Shown one piece after another: positions 54,144 through 64,000 of a stretch of DNA of 64,000 nt. A program made the position numbers and the translations under genes. Origin of the DNA: Magnetococcales bacterium (GTDB lineage: Bacteria; Pseudomonadota; Magnetococcia; Magnetococcales; Magnetaquicoccaceae); contig JADGBT010000009.1 of assembly GCA_015231375.1 (NCBI GenBank), forward strand, positions 1 through 64,000, in the 5' to 3' direction. The stretch's first letter is position 1; the number at the start of each line of letters is the position of its first letter. Under the pieces are notes generated by a model. The model did no database searches and had not been told where the DNA came from. It was given only the letters and a program-made list of their open reading frames with translations.

Positions 54144-55206
54144 CGCGCGGTGTCGGATCCGTGGCCGCCTGGGTCGTGTGCGTCGGGCCGGTTTGGTGAC
54201 TGGTTTGATGACTGGCCGGTTGCGTCGGGTCGAGCATGGCGAGCAGCGCGATCCACTGAACGCTCTTCTCCCGGAACAGCCGATCGGGTTGTTCCGGGCT
54301 CCACTCCATGAACGGGGCGGGATTGAGGTATTGGTGGATGAAGCGGATTTCGTAGTGCAGATGAGGCGCGGTGACGATGCCGCTTTTGCCGGTCAGGCCA
54401 ATGATCTCCCCTTTTTTCACGAAATCGCCGGGCTTGACCAGAATTTTGTTGAGATGGCTGTAGGTGGTGGTGAAACCGAAAGAGTGATCCAGGCTGATCA
54501 CCTGCCCGAGACCATTGAGACCGAGTTTTCCGGTATCCACGCCCGCGAATTCTACCACGCCATCGGCGGTTGCCATGACTTGAGTATTCATGGCCGCTTG
54601 CAGATCCACGCCGGGATGAAAACGGTTGCTTTGCAGGGTGGGATGGACCCGGAATCCGAACGGGCTGTTCACCCCCAGGAAAGGAACGGGATGACCGGTG
54701 GGAATGCTGTGGGCGAAGAGCTGTTTTTGTTCCCGTCCGAGCAGGTAAGGATCGAGCGCTTCCAGCAGGGTTTCGTTGACATGCACCTCCAGGGGCGAGA
54801 GTCCGGTGTGCGGGGGGGTGTGGGTCAGAGGCAGGGTGTCGGGTTCCGGTTCTGCGGATTCGGCGTGTTCGACAGCCGGATTGAACAGTCCTTCCAGGGA
54901 TTCCAGGGAGGGCAGCAGGGTGGCGTGATCCTGGAAAAGTGGCAGGCTGGGAGGGGATCCTCTGGCATCGACACCCGGTTGATGGCTGGCCTGGGTGGTG
55001 GAGCCGGGTCGGGGCGTCGGGGTGTCTCGACTGTTCAGCAACCAGGAACCGGCGGCCAGACTCCCCAGCATGGCGGGGACGAGCAGGGTGAGCAGTCTTG
55101 GCCACCCTTCGTTTGGGAAGAAGGGTATTTCTGGCGCGTCGCCCGATGGTCTGGCCTGGGGTGGACGGTTGCGCGCGGATGCCAACATGGGATATAAGGA
55201 TTGCAT
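54103..55206 (-). CDS. M23-family peptidase, membrane-anchored
   Basis: 367 residues; GGAGA lies 8 bases before the ATG. One membrane segment at ~38-58 ('LLTLLVPAMLGSLAAGSWLL') with a short cytoplasmic N-terminus, then a Pro/Ser-rich linker and an M23 domain (~175-310). Zinc ligands are present: 'RFHPGVDLQA' (HxxxD) and 'HLHYEIRF' (HxH), so peptidoglycan cross-bridge cleavage is expected, as in MepM-like enzymes. A Thr/Pro/His tail follows. No LysM domain is seen. Its 3' end overlaps dtd. Confidence 0.9.
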   Translation of the reverse strand: MQSLYPMLASARNRPPQARPSGDAPEIPFFPNEGWPRLLTLLVPAMLGSLAAGSWLLNSRDTPTPRPGSTTQASHQPGVDARGSPPSLPLFQDHATLLPSLESLEGLFNPAVEHAESAEPEPDTLPLTHTPPHTGLSPLEVHVNETLLEALDPYLLGREQKQLFAHSIPTGHPVPFLGVNSPFGFRVHPTLQSNRFHPGVDLQAAMNTQVMATADGVVEFAGVDTGKLGLNGLGQVISLDHSFGFTTTYSHLNKILVKPGDFVKKGEIIGLTGKSGIVTAPHLHYEIRFIHQYLNPAPFMEWSPEQPDRLFREKSVQWIALLAMLDPTQPASHQTSHQTGPTHTTQAATDPTPRVTAPHPLRPQTPR

Positions 55207-55337
55207 CTGGAAATCTCCTGGATTTGGATGTCCGTACCCGTTTTTTATCGGGCAGCCGCCGCAAGGCGTGAGAGATTTTCGCGTTCTGGTGAAAAAATGT
55301 CTTGTTCAACATTCTGTTAAAGGAAATCATCACTGCC

Positions 55338-55742
55338 GTGAAAATTCTGATTGCCGATGACGATGTGAACAGCCGGGTGATTCTGACCTCGATTCTCGCC
55401 CCGCACGGGGAGTGTCACGAGGTGATGAACGGCATGGAGGCCGTGTCCGCCTTCAAGACCGCTTTGGAGACGAACGAGCCTTATCAACTGGTCTGCATGG
55501 ACATCATGATGCCGGAGATGGATGGTCAAGAGGCGGTTCTGGCCATCCGGGCCGCAGAAAAGGCGCATCAGGTGGGCGCCAACGATGAGACGGTGGTGAT
55601 CATGACGTCGGCGTTGGATACCCTGGACTCGATCATTCGTTCTTTCGATCAGGGGGGATGCAACGCCTATCTGGGAAAACCCATCCGACGGGCCGCGCTG
55701 TTGGAGAAAGTGCGCAATTACGGTTTGATTGGAGTGGGGTGA
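55338..55742 (+). CDS. Single-domain response regulator (CheY-like)
   Basis: 134 residues from a GTG at 55338 ('MKILIADDDVNSRVIL'); a TTG 36 bases upstream would add residues unlike the family. All receiver residues are present: 'IADDD', 'CMDIMMPEMDG', 'VIMTSALD' and 'YLGKPIRR'. AAAGGA lies ~13 bases before the GTG, a loose spacing. It lies alone between the M23 gene (divergent) and the TetR gene. Confidence 0.88.
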   Translation: MKILIADDDVNSRVILTSILAPHGECHEVMNGMEAVSAFKTALETNEPYQLVCMDIMMPEMDGQEAVLAIRAAEKAHQVGANDETVVIMTSALDTLDSIIRSFDQGGCNAYLGKPIRRAALLEKVRNYGLIGVG

Positions 55743-55784
55743 TGTCATGGCGAGCCTCCTGCGTGTCCGGGTAAGGGTTGGATT

Positions 55785-56396
55785 ATGAACAGTCCTGGTT
55801 ATTCAAAGACTGCCGTCAAGATTCTCGAAGCCTCTTTGCCGTTGTTTGCCGCGCGCGGTTACAATGGGGTGGCCATGCGGGATATCGCGCAGACGGTGGG
55901 GATTACCGCCGCCGCTTTGTACAATCATTTTTCCGGGAAAGAGACATTATATTTCAAGGCGTTGGAATATGCCTTCGCCGGCAAGGTGAATACCCTGGCC
56001 GAGGAGTTGGAGGTTGCCCGGGATTCCAGGAGTCGATTGCGGCGTCTGATTTCATTCTGGATCGAGATTTTTGGCGGGGATGTGATTTTGCGTTCCTTGT
56101 TGCAGCGTGAAATGAGCGACGCCGACGAACAACGCTTGCGTTTGCTGCTGGATCGGGTGTTTCTGCCGGTTTACGAAGAGAGCAAAGGCATTCTGGTTGA
56201 GCTGGCCCACGGGCGCACGGATGAACATTTATTGTTTTGCGCCATTCTGGGTCTGGTGTTGTCCCATTTCCAACTGGCCCCGATTCGCAGACGACTGCCC
56301 GGCACCCGGGTGGAACATGAGGATGTCGAGGGCATCGCCGACCATCTGGCGCGGTTGTTGTTCGACGGTCTGGATCCGGACAGGTCGCGCGCATGA
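55785..56396 (+). CDS. TetR-family transcriptional regulator
   Basis: 203 residues. N-terminal HTH (~10-58): 'LEASLPLFAARGYNGVAMRDIAQTVG' and 'AALYNHFSGKETLY', as typical of TetR. The C-terminal ligand-binding part is helical ('RSLLQREMSDADEQRLRLLLD'), of the AcrR/FadR-like kind; inducer unknown. ATGA overlap with the downstream recombinase-like gene means the two are cotranslated and the regulator may control that gene's transcript. ATG at 55785 follows AAGGGT. Confidence 0.92.
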   Translation: MNSPGYSKTAVKILEASLPLFAARGYNGVAMRDIAQTVGITAAALYNHFSGKETLYFKALEYAFAGKVNTLAEELEVARDSRSRLRRLISFWIEIFGGDVILRSLLQREMSDADEQRLRLLLDRVFLPVYEESKGILVELAHGRTDEHLLFCAILGLVLSHFQLAPIRRRLPGTRVEHEDVEGIADHLARLLFDGLDPDRSRA

Positions 56397-57310
56397 TCCC
56401 CAGTGCCGGGGAGGAGGAGTCGTTTTCCGCAGAGACCACCGTGGAGGCGGCTTTGTCGCGTTATCTGCAACAGGTCTCCTCCCACAAATCCCCCACCACC
56501 CATGCGCGCGAGCAGCGCAAGGCGCGTCAGATCGCGGCGCGATTGGGAAAGCTGCCTTTGTCCGAGGTGAGCGCGCTGGATCTTTCGCGTTATCGGGATC
56601 TGCGTCTGCGCGAGGCGTCGGCGGCCATCGTGCAGGGGGATCTGGATCTGTTGCGGGAGTTGTTCGAGGTCGCGGCGGGGCTGTGGAAGGTGGAACTGGA
56701 CGGCAATCCGGTGAATGGCGTGTCGCCTCCGCGCGCGGTGCCGGAGCGGGCGCGTTCCTTGAGTCCGGGAGAGGTGGTGCGTCTGTTGGCCGCGTGTGAC
56801 CGTCGATCCACCCCCATGCTGGGATGGATCGTGCGCATCGTCTTGCAGACGGCCATGAACAAGGACGAAATCCTGAAAATGCGTACCGGCGATCTGGATC
56901 TGAAGGCGCGGATCGCGACCATTCCCAGAACTCTGGGGCGTGCGGAGCGACAGGTTCCATTGAGTCGCGCGGTCGTGCGGGTGTTCAATGATGTTTTGAG
57001 TTATCCGGAACGGCCTGATAATGAAGATTTATTGTTTTATGGTGCCTATGGTTCCTTGGGGGTGCGTCATCCCCTGACCATCGACAAAGCCTTGCGCGCG
57101 GTGGCGATGCAGGCGCGGGTGAAGGGATTGCGTTTCAGCGATTTGCGCAACGAGGCGTTGTCGCGTCTGGAGCAGGCGGGTTGGACGGAGTTGGAGCGGT
57201 TCACCCTGGCGGGTTTGACCTTTCCCAGGGGGGTGAAACGTCCACCCCGTCCGACGGTCGCCGCACTGGTGGCGCGTCTGGACGAGGTGGGTTTCGGCGT
57301 GGACCCCTGA
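56393..57310 (+). CDS. Degenerate tyrosine-recombinase-like protein
   Basis: 305 residues; ATG overlaps the TetR stop (ATGA). N-terminal SAM-like core-binding helices (~15-110) and a catalytic-domain fold (~120-280) align by eye with phage integrases, but the catalytic set is largely lost. Arg I is Asn ('TAMNKDEIL' against TGMRxGEI), the beta-hairpin Lys is Arg ('GRAERQVPLS'), box B reads 'FSDLRNEALSRL' where HDLRHxxA is expected (His to Ser, second His to Asn, Arg II kept), and no Tyr nucleophile is evident in the C-terminal segment. It is probably a DNA-binding protein, not an active recombinase. No att site or phage gene adjoins it. Confidence 0.75.
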   Translation: MIPSAGEEESFSAETTVEAALSRYLQQVSSHKSPTTHAREQRKARQIAARLGKLPLSEVSALDLSRYRDLRLREASAAIVQGDLDLLRELFEVAAGLWKVELDGNPVNGVSPPRAVPERARSLSPGEVVRLLAACDRRSTPMLGWIVRIVLQTAMNKDEILKMRTGDLDLKARIATIPRTLGRAERQVPLSRAVVRVFNDVLSYPERPDNEDLLFYGAYGSLGVRHPLTIDKALRAVAMQARVKGLRFSDLRNEALSRLEQAGWTELERFTLAGLTFPRGVKRPPRPTVAALVARLDEVGFGVDP

Positions 57311-57355
57311 CAGAGAGATCAGCGTCAGCGAAAGAAGCCGGTCGGGTGGCGTGCC

Positions 57356-58303
57356 TCACGAGGCCCGTGCGACCCCTTCGACCCGTTCTACCTGATCGAG
57401 AATCGCGGCGGCGATCTTGTTGGGCTGGAATTTGGGGATGAAGGCGTCGGCACCCATTTGCGCGGCTTTGTCCTGGTTGGACTTGTTGCTCAAGGAGCTG
57501 TGCAGGGCCAGATGGATGTGGGCCAGTTTGGGGTTCTGCTTGACTTTGCGGGTGAAGGTGAAGCCATCCATCACCGGCATTTCGATGTCGGAGAAGATGA
57601 TGTTGTAGGGCATGTCGCCGCTCGCCAGGCACCGTTCCAGCTCTTCCAGGGCCTTGTCCGCGCTGTCGAAGAGGGTGTGGCGCAAACCCAGTTGGTTGAA
57701 GGCCGAAGACATGAGCTGACGGGCCGCGTTGGAGTCGTCCACCGCCAGCACATGAAACTTGTCGATGTGCAACTGTTTGGCCCGTTGGGTCATGTCGGTG
57801 GAGATGGCGTCTTCGATGCCGATGATGTCGCCGAGAATTTTCTCCACGTCGAGGATCTGGACCGTGCGTTCTCCATCGTAGGTGATGGCCGTCAGGTAGC
57901 TGGCCCCGTAGAGGGAGCCGTCGGGTCGGATGACATCGTTCCAGCTTTTCTGGATCAGGCGGTCGGGTTCGCTGACCAAAAAGCCCTGGATCGAGGTGCT
58001 GTATTCGCATACCAGCACATAGCTCAAGCGGTCCTGGTAGGGGATGGACTCCAGCCCCAACGCCTCGGAGAGATCGAGCAGATTGATGGCGTGTCCCCGG
58101 AAATCGATGGTCCCTTTGATGGCGGGGTGGGATTGGGGAATGCGGGTGACGTGTTTGGGGCATTCGAGGATTTCGATGATCTTGAAGACGTTCAGGCCGT
58201 AGAGTTGGCCATCCGTCAGGACAAAGGTAAGCATCTCCATTTCGTTGCTGAAGGCGAGATTGGCGCGTTTGTTGACATCGGCCAGGAAGTTTGCTTCTGA
58301 CAT
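57356..58303 (-). CDS. cheV: Chemotaxis protein CheV
   Basis: 315 residues; AAGGAGA lies 6 bases before the ATG at 58303. CheW-like domain ~20-165 ('LTDGQLYGLNVFKIIEIL', 'PAIKGTIDFRGHAINLLDLSEALGL') followed by a receiver ~190-310 ('LAVDDSNAARQL', 'IIFSDIEMPVMDG', 'FIPKFQPNK'). It couples chemoreceptors to CheA and can be phosphorylated for adaptation. No other che genes adjoin. Confidence 0.95.
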   Translation of the reverse strand: MSEANFLADVNKRANLAFSNEMEMLTFVLTDGQLYGLNVFKIIEILECPKHVTRIPQSHPAIKGTIDFRGHAINLLDLSEALGLESIPYQDRLSYVLVCEYSTSIQGFLVSEPDRLIQKSWNDVIRPDGSLYGASYLTAITYDGERTVQILDVEKILGDIIGIEDAISTDMTQRAKQLHIDKFHVLAVDDSNAARQLMSSAFNQLGLRHTLFDSADKALEELERCLASGDMPYNIIFSDIEMPVMDGFTFTRKVKQNPKLAHIHLALHSSLSNKSNQDKAAQMGADAFIPKFQPNKIAAAILDQVERVEGVARAS

Positions 58304-58351
58304 GGTGTTCTCCTTGCAGCAGTCCTTTATCCGGTTTGTTGGGGGGTCGTG

Positions 58352-58900
58352 ATGATAGGCCAGAATGCCAGCATACACCCAATCGGGGTCAGATGCCGGG
58401 GTTTTTCGTATGATCTGTTCAAGATTTTTCTGCTCGGGTGGTTGTGCGCGCCCGGCTGGTCGTGTGCCGACGAGTGGCGTGGACGGGTGGTGCGGATTCA
58501 AGATGGCGACAGTCTGGTGGTCTCCCGGGAAGGGCGTCAGGAGAAGGTGCGACTGGCCGGGATCGACACGCCGGAGCAGGGACAGCCTTATGCCGGGGAA
58601 GCCAAAGCCTTGACCCAACGTCTGGTGGAACATCGAACGGTCCGGGTCGTAGACAAGGAGCGGGACCGCTATGGTCGGCTGGTGGCCTGGGTGACCCCCC
58701 TGGATGGCGAGGAGTTGGGCGCGGCTTTGGTGCGGGCCGGTCTGGCGTGGCAGCATCCCTATTATTCCAGGGATCCGGAGTTGAAGAGACTGGAACAAGA
58801 GGCCAGGAGGCGTGGCATCGGACTGTGGGCCGATCCCGATCCCACCCCCCCGTGGGTGTGGAAACGCCACCACCGCCGGGGAAGCCGGGAACATCCCTGA
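58352..58900 (+). CDS. Exported thermonuclease (SNase) family protein
   Basis: 182 residues (ATG at 58352; a GTG three bases earlier is possible). An internal-looking signal segment 'LFKIFLLGWLCAPGWSCA' at ~22-39 suggests export. The SNase fold shows 'RVVRIQDGDSLVV', 'VRLAGIDTPEQGQPY' (catalytic Arg and Glu) and 'DRYGRLVAWV' (second Arg), with 'ALVRAGLAW' following, so nuclease activity is expected. Tail is basic. The divergent cheV gene is 48 bases away. Confidence 0.87.
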   Translation: MIGQNASIHPIGVRCRGFSYDLFKIFLLGWLCAPGWSCADEWRGRVVRIQDGDSLVVSREGRQEKVRLAGIDTPEQGQPYAGEAKALTQRLVEHRTVRVVDKERDRYGRLVAWVTPLDGEELGAALVRAGLAWQHPYYSRDPELKRLEQEARRRGIGLWADPDPTPPWVWKRHHRRGSREHP

Positions 58901-58975
58901 AATCAGCCGGGGAGTGATTGCAGGGATGTCGTGTGTGGGGGGGTGGGGATTTTGTGGTTGGAAAGTCAAAACCCT

Positions 58976-59008
58976 GGGGGAGGAATCGCCCAGACCCCCG
59001 CTTTTTTT
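58976..59008 (+). terminator. Terminator after the nuclease gene
   Basis: GGGGG (58976-58980) pairs with CCCCC (58995-58999) across a loop of 14 bases with some inner pairing, followed by CGC and a T-run (59002-59008). Located 76 bases past the stop, ahead of the convergent sppA. Confidence 0.6.
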
Positions 59009-59023
59009 AAAGAAGTTGACCGC

Positions 59024-60061
59024 CTACCGCCAGCGCCAGCCGCTTTCGCCGATGGGCAGAGCCTGCAAGGCCGCGCCGGCCATGCCTTTGGACATGCGGG
59101 TCAACAGGTCTTCCTTGTTGGTGAAATCCACCATGCGCTCGTTCTTGATCAACTGACGGGCGATCCAGGAGGCTGAACCCAATCCATCCACCAGTCCCAG
59201 TTTCACCGCCTCTTCGCCGGTCCAGACCAGCCCCTGGAACAGCTCTTCCCGTCCGGCCTTGAGTCGGTCGCCCCGTCCGGTCTCCACCGCCTTGATGAAC
59301 TGCTCGTGAATGCGGTTGAGCAGACCCTGGGCGTGCTGTTTCTCCGCCGGATTCACCGGGCTGAAAGGATCCAGGAATCCCTTGTGTTTGCCCGCCGTGA
59401 GCATGCGGCTCTCCATGCCGAGTTTCTCCAGGGTCTGTTGCAGACCGAATCCTTGCATCATCACGCCGATGGAGCCGACCAGCGACGCCTTGTCCGCGTA
59501 GATCTTGGGCGCGGCGGCGGCCACGTAATAACCGCCCGAGGCGCACAGATCCTCGACAGCGGCGTAGACCGGCATTTCGGCGTGCTGTTTTTGCAAACGG
59601 GTCAACTCGTCGTAGATCTGGCCGGCCTGCACCGGACTGCCCCCCGGACTGTTGATGCGCAGAATCACCCCTTCGGTATCCGGGTGGTCGAAGGCCTCCC
59701 GCAAGCCCTTGATGACCGTTTCCGCCGAGGCGGGCATTTCATCCATGATCACCCCGTGCAGATGCACCACGGCCACATGTTTGCGTTTGGCCGAGAACTG
59801 ATCCATCGGGGGCAGATCCCCGCCAAGATGGGCCAACCACAACAGCAGCATCAGGTATCCGGCGATGAACAGCCGAAACCAGTTGCGGCCTCTGCGGGAT
59901 TTCTTCTGTTCGTTGAGATTGACCAGCAACAGCCGTTCCAGCACTTCGCGTTCCTGGGCGCGATTGGCTTCCAGTTGTTTCATCCACTCCCGGTTTTCCA
60001 GCGCGTGGGGGGAGGGGGTGGCGTGCGGTTCGTCGGAGAACAAGGGTTCGTTCTTTTCCAT
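59024..60061 (-). CDS. sppA: Signal peptide peptidase SppA (S49 family)
   Basis: 345 residues. A cytoplasmic N-terminal region ~1-60, one membrane segment ~62-80 ('WFRLFIAGYLMLLLWLAHLGG'), then a periplasmic S49 domain. 'ILRINSPGGSPVQAGQIYDEL' and the nucleophile Ser in 'DLCASGGYYVAA', with Lys in the 'TAGKHKGFLDPFSP' segment, form the Ser/Lys dyad. It degrades leftover signal peptides in the membrane. Shorter single-domain type, like the B. subtilis enzyme. Last gene of a minus-strand run with merR, eno, gcvPB and gcvPA. Confidence 0.94.
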   Translation of the reverse strand: MEKNEPLFSDEPHATPSPHALENREWMKQLEANRAQEREVLERLLLVNLNEQKKSRRGRNWFRLFIAGYLMLLLWLAHLGGDLPPMDQFSAKRKHVAVVHLHGVIMDEMPASAETVIKGLREAFDHPDTEGVILRINSPGGSPVQAGQIYDELTRLQKQHAEMPVYAAVEDLCASGGYYVAAAAPKIYADKASLVGSIGVMMQGFGLQQTLEKLGMESRMLTAGKHKGFLDPFSPVNPAEKQHAQGLLNRIHEQFIKAVETGRGDRLKAGREELFQGLVWTGEEAVKLGLVDGLGSASWIARQLIKNERMVDFTNKEDLLTRMSKGMAGAALQALPIGESGWRWR

Positions 60062-60080
60062 GGTGTTTTGCCTGGAGCCT

Positions 60081-60554
60081 TCAGGACAGCGGCAGGGGGT
60101 CGGGTTTCAGACGGATGTCGGTCAACCCCTTGAGGTCGCTGATGCGAAAACGCATCGCATACACCTTGCAGGCCCGGCATACCTCCACGGATTGATAACA
60201 GTGGCTCTCCTTGTTGCTCCAGCAGGGGAACTGGTTGTCCTGCAAGGAGGGGCAGTTCTGCCGGGAGCCGTACTGGCATTTGATCACGTCCCAACAGGGG
60301 ATCAGGGCCAGCAGCGAGCGGATGCCCGCGATGCTGATGCTGGACTTGATCAGGCGCCGGATTTCAATCAGCCATTCCACATCCTCTTCGTTGAACAGGC
60401 GGGTGCCGGCCCGGTTCTTGTGGGAGATGAACAGCCTTTCGCGTTCGTACATGTGGATCGTGCGAATGGAAATGCCAAGACGCTTGGCCACCACGCCGAT
60501 CTTGACCATGGTGGCGGTCTCTTCGTTTTCGGTTGGAGCGCTGGTCGTGTTCAT
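60081..60554 (-). CDS. MerR-family regulator with a Cys-rich C-terminus
   Basis: 157 residues if the ATG at 60554 is used; an internal ATG at 60509 ('MVKIGVVAKRLGIS') is as plausible. HTH ~17-85: 'VAKRLGISIRTIHMYERERL', 'NEEDVEWLIEIRRLIKS'. The C-terminal third holds seven Cys ('IPCWDVIKC', 'NCPSL', 'FPCWSN', 'SHCYQ', 'VCRACKVY'), unlike the usual short MerR metal loop, so an Fe-S cluster or zinc site sensing redox, NO or metals is likely. It sits 29 bases downstream of eno and 19 upstream of sppA, so it is cotranscribed with glycine cleavage and glycolytic genes and might regulate them. Confidence 0.85.
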   Translation of the reverse strand: MNTTSAPTENEETATMVKIGVVAKRLGISIRTIHMYERERLFISHKNRAGTRLFNEEDVEWLIEIRRLIKSSISIAGIRSLLALIPCWDVIKCQYGSRQNCPSLQDNQFPCWSNKESHCYQSVEVCRACKVYAMRFRISDLKGLTDIRLKPDPLPLS

Positions 60555-60583
60555 GAGGGTCGGTGTGCTCCTTTCTTGCGTGT

Positions 60584-63381
<2,798 letters not shown>

Positions 63382-63385
63382 GGCT

Positions 63386-64000
63386 TCATCCTTCCTTCGC
63401 GTTCAGCACCCAGGCCAGGGTGTCGGCGTAGAACTGCAGATCCGCTTCGGTTTTGGTCTCCGTGGCGCACACCAGCACGCCTTTGTCGTGGAAGGGGTGT
63501 TCTTCTCCCAGGGCGTAGCCCCCCTGAATGCCCAGTCGCGCCAGTCGCGCCAGGATCGGAGCGGCGGGTTTGGGCAGACGCAGGGCCGTTTCGTGGAAAT
63601 ACGGACCGGTGAACAGTCGGGTCACGCCGGGGATGGTGGTCAGTTTGTCCACCAGGGTGCGGGTGCGGGCGTGACAGAGGGCGGCGGTTTTGGCCAAGCC
63701 TTCCGGTCCCAGCAAGGAGAGATGGATCGAGGCGGCCACGGTCATCAGCCCCTGATTGGTGCAGATGTTGGAGGTGGCCTTGGCGCGACGGATGTGCTGT
63801 TCGCGGGCCTGCAAGGTGAGGATGAAGCCGGTGCGGCCCTGGGCGTCCTGGGTGCGGCCCACGATGCGACCCGGCATCTGGCGCAGCAGGGCCTGTTTGC
63901 AACACAAGAATCCGAAATATGGCCCCCCGGACGACAAGGGAATCCCCAGGGGTTGTCCATCGCCACAGGCGATGTCCGCTCCCTGTTGGCCCCAGTGGCC
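63386..64000 (-). CDS. gcvPA: Glycine dehydrogenase (decarboxylating) subunit 1 (partial)
   Basis: About 205 C-terminal residues are visible; the frame is open to base 64000, so the N-terminus is outside. '[20 protein letters not shown]' and '[21 protein letters not shown]' are typical of GcvPA, ending '[12 protein letters not shown]'. It partners GcvPB. This is the first gene of the gcvPA-gcvPB-eno-merR-sppA run within the window; gcvT/gcvH may lie just beyond the edge. Confidence 0.96.
   Translation of the reverse strand, partial: GHWGQQGADIACGDGQPLGIPLSSGGPYFGFLCCKQALLRQMPGRIVGRTQDAQGRTGFILTLQAREQHIRRAKATSNICTNQGLMTVAASIHLSLLGPEGLAKTAALCHARTRTLVDKLTTIPGVTRLFTGPYFHETALRLPKPAAPILARLARLGIQGGYALGEEHPFHDKGVLVCATETKTEADLQFYADTLAWVLNAKEG

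Noticed and set aside
56393-57310. Active phage integrase marking a genomic island
   Set aside because: Catalytic residues are mostly missing, there is no att-like repeat or adjacent tRNA, and flanking genes are ordinary chromosomal genes.

Overview
The window is high-GC bacterial DNA, densely coding, with many ATGA stop/start overlaps. It carries a large signalling complement: hybrid histidine kinases, stand-alone receiver and Hpt modules, CheX- and CheV-like proteins, an MCP, and GGDEF and HD-GYP proteins. It also has a split glycine dehydrogenase (gcvPA/gcvPB), an AMMECR1-MEMO fusion and TPR-glycosyltransferase paralogues. This mix fits a free-living motile pseudomonadote; a magnetotactic coccus (Magnetococcia-like) or a relative is my best guess, but no taxonomic marker or magnetosome gene is present, so this is inference. 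There is no CRISPR array, insertion sequence or intact prophage.

Layout. 1-2.7 kb: two tandem TPR/glycosyltransferase-9-like genes. 2.8-8.6 kb: a CheX-like protein, then a TorR/TorS/TorT-like set (response regulator, periplasmic binding protein, unorthodox hybrid kinase). 9-12 kb: a REC-PAS-kinase-REC protein coupled to rsmA. 12-16 kb: a giant exported TPR-CHAT putative protease. 16-19.3 kb: yejA-yejB without yejE/yejF. 19.5-21.8 kb: a MEMO-AMMECR1 fusion, a YdjM-type membrane hydrolase and a tRNA-Leu with its own promoter and terminator. 22-24.6 kb: a SPOR lipoprotein and an OmpA protein with calcium-binding repeats. 25-28.8 kb: a binding protein translationally coupled to an MCP. 29-31.5 kb: a CHASE2 protein with a kinase domain lacking catalytic residues. 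31.6-33.4 kb: a MoaE-MogA fusion and a ThiF/MoeB-type E1-like enzyme, convergent.

33.5-37 kb: a LexA/CI-like repressor next to an AT-rich stretch, yajD, a small redox/sulfur pair (C_GCAxxG_C_C and DUF2249/TusA-like) and a siroheme synthase N-terminal enzyme. 37-43.3 kb: HD-GYP phosphodiesterase, repeat-containing formylglycine-generating-enzyme-like lipoprotein or exported protein, Aas-like acyltransferase/AMP-ligase, REC-GGDEF diguanylate cyclase. 43.4-49.7 kb: a 1480-residue hybrid kinase and an AlbA_2/AAA_4 regulator-like protein with a palindrome at its 5' end. 49.9-57.3 kb: uvrB, Hpt, two response regulators, dtd, an M23 peptidase, another receiver, and a TetR gene coupled to a catalytically degenerate tyrosine-recombinase-like gene. 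57.3-64 kb: cheV, an exported thermonuclease, and the minus-strand operon gcvPA-gcvPB-eno-merR-sppA.

The strongest leads are the CHASE2 pseudokinase, the TetR/pseudo-recombinase pair, the exported CHAT protein with an EF-hand-like loop beside its catalytic cysteine, the palindrome over the start of the AlbA_2 gene, the Cys-rich MerR in the glycine cleavage/enolase operon, and four independent in-frame minisatellites in exported or signalling proteins.
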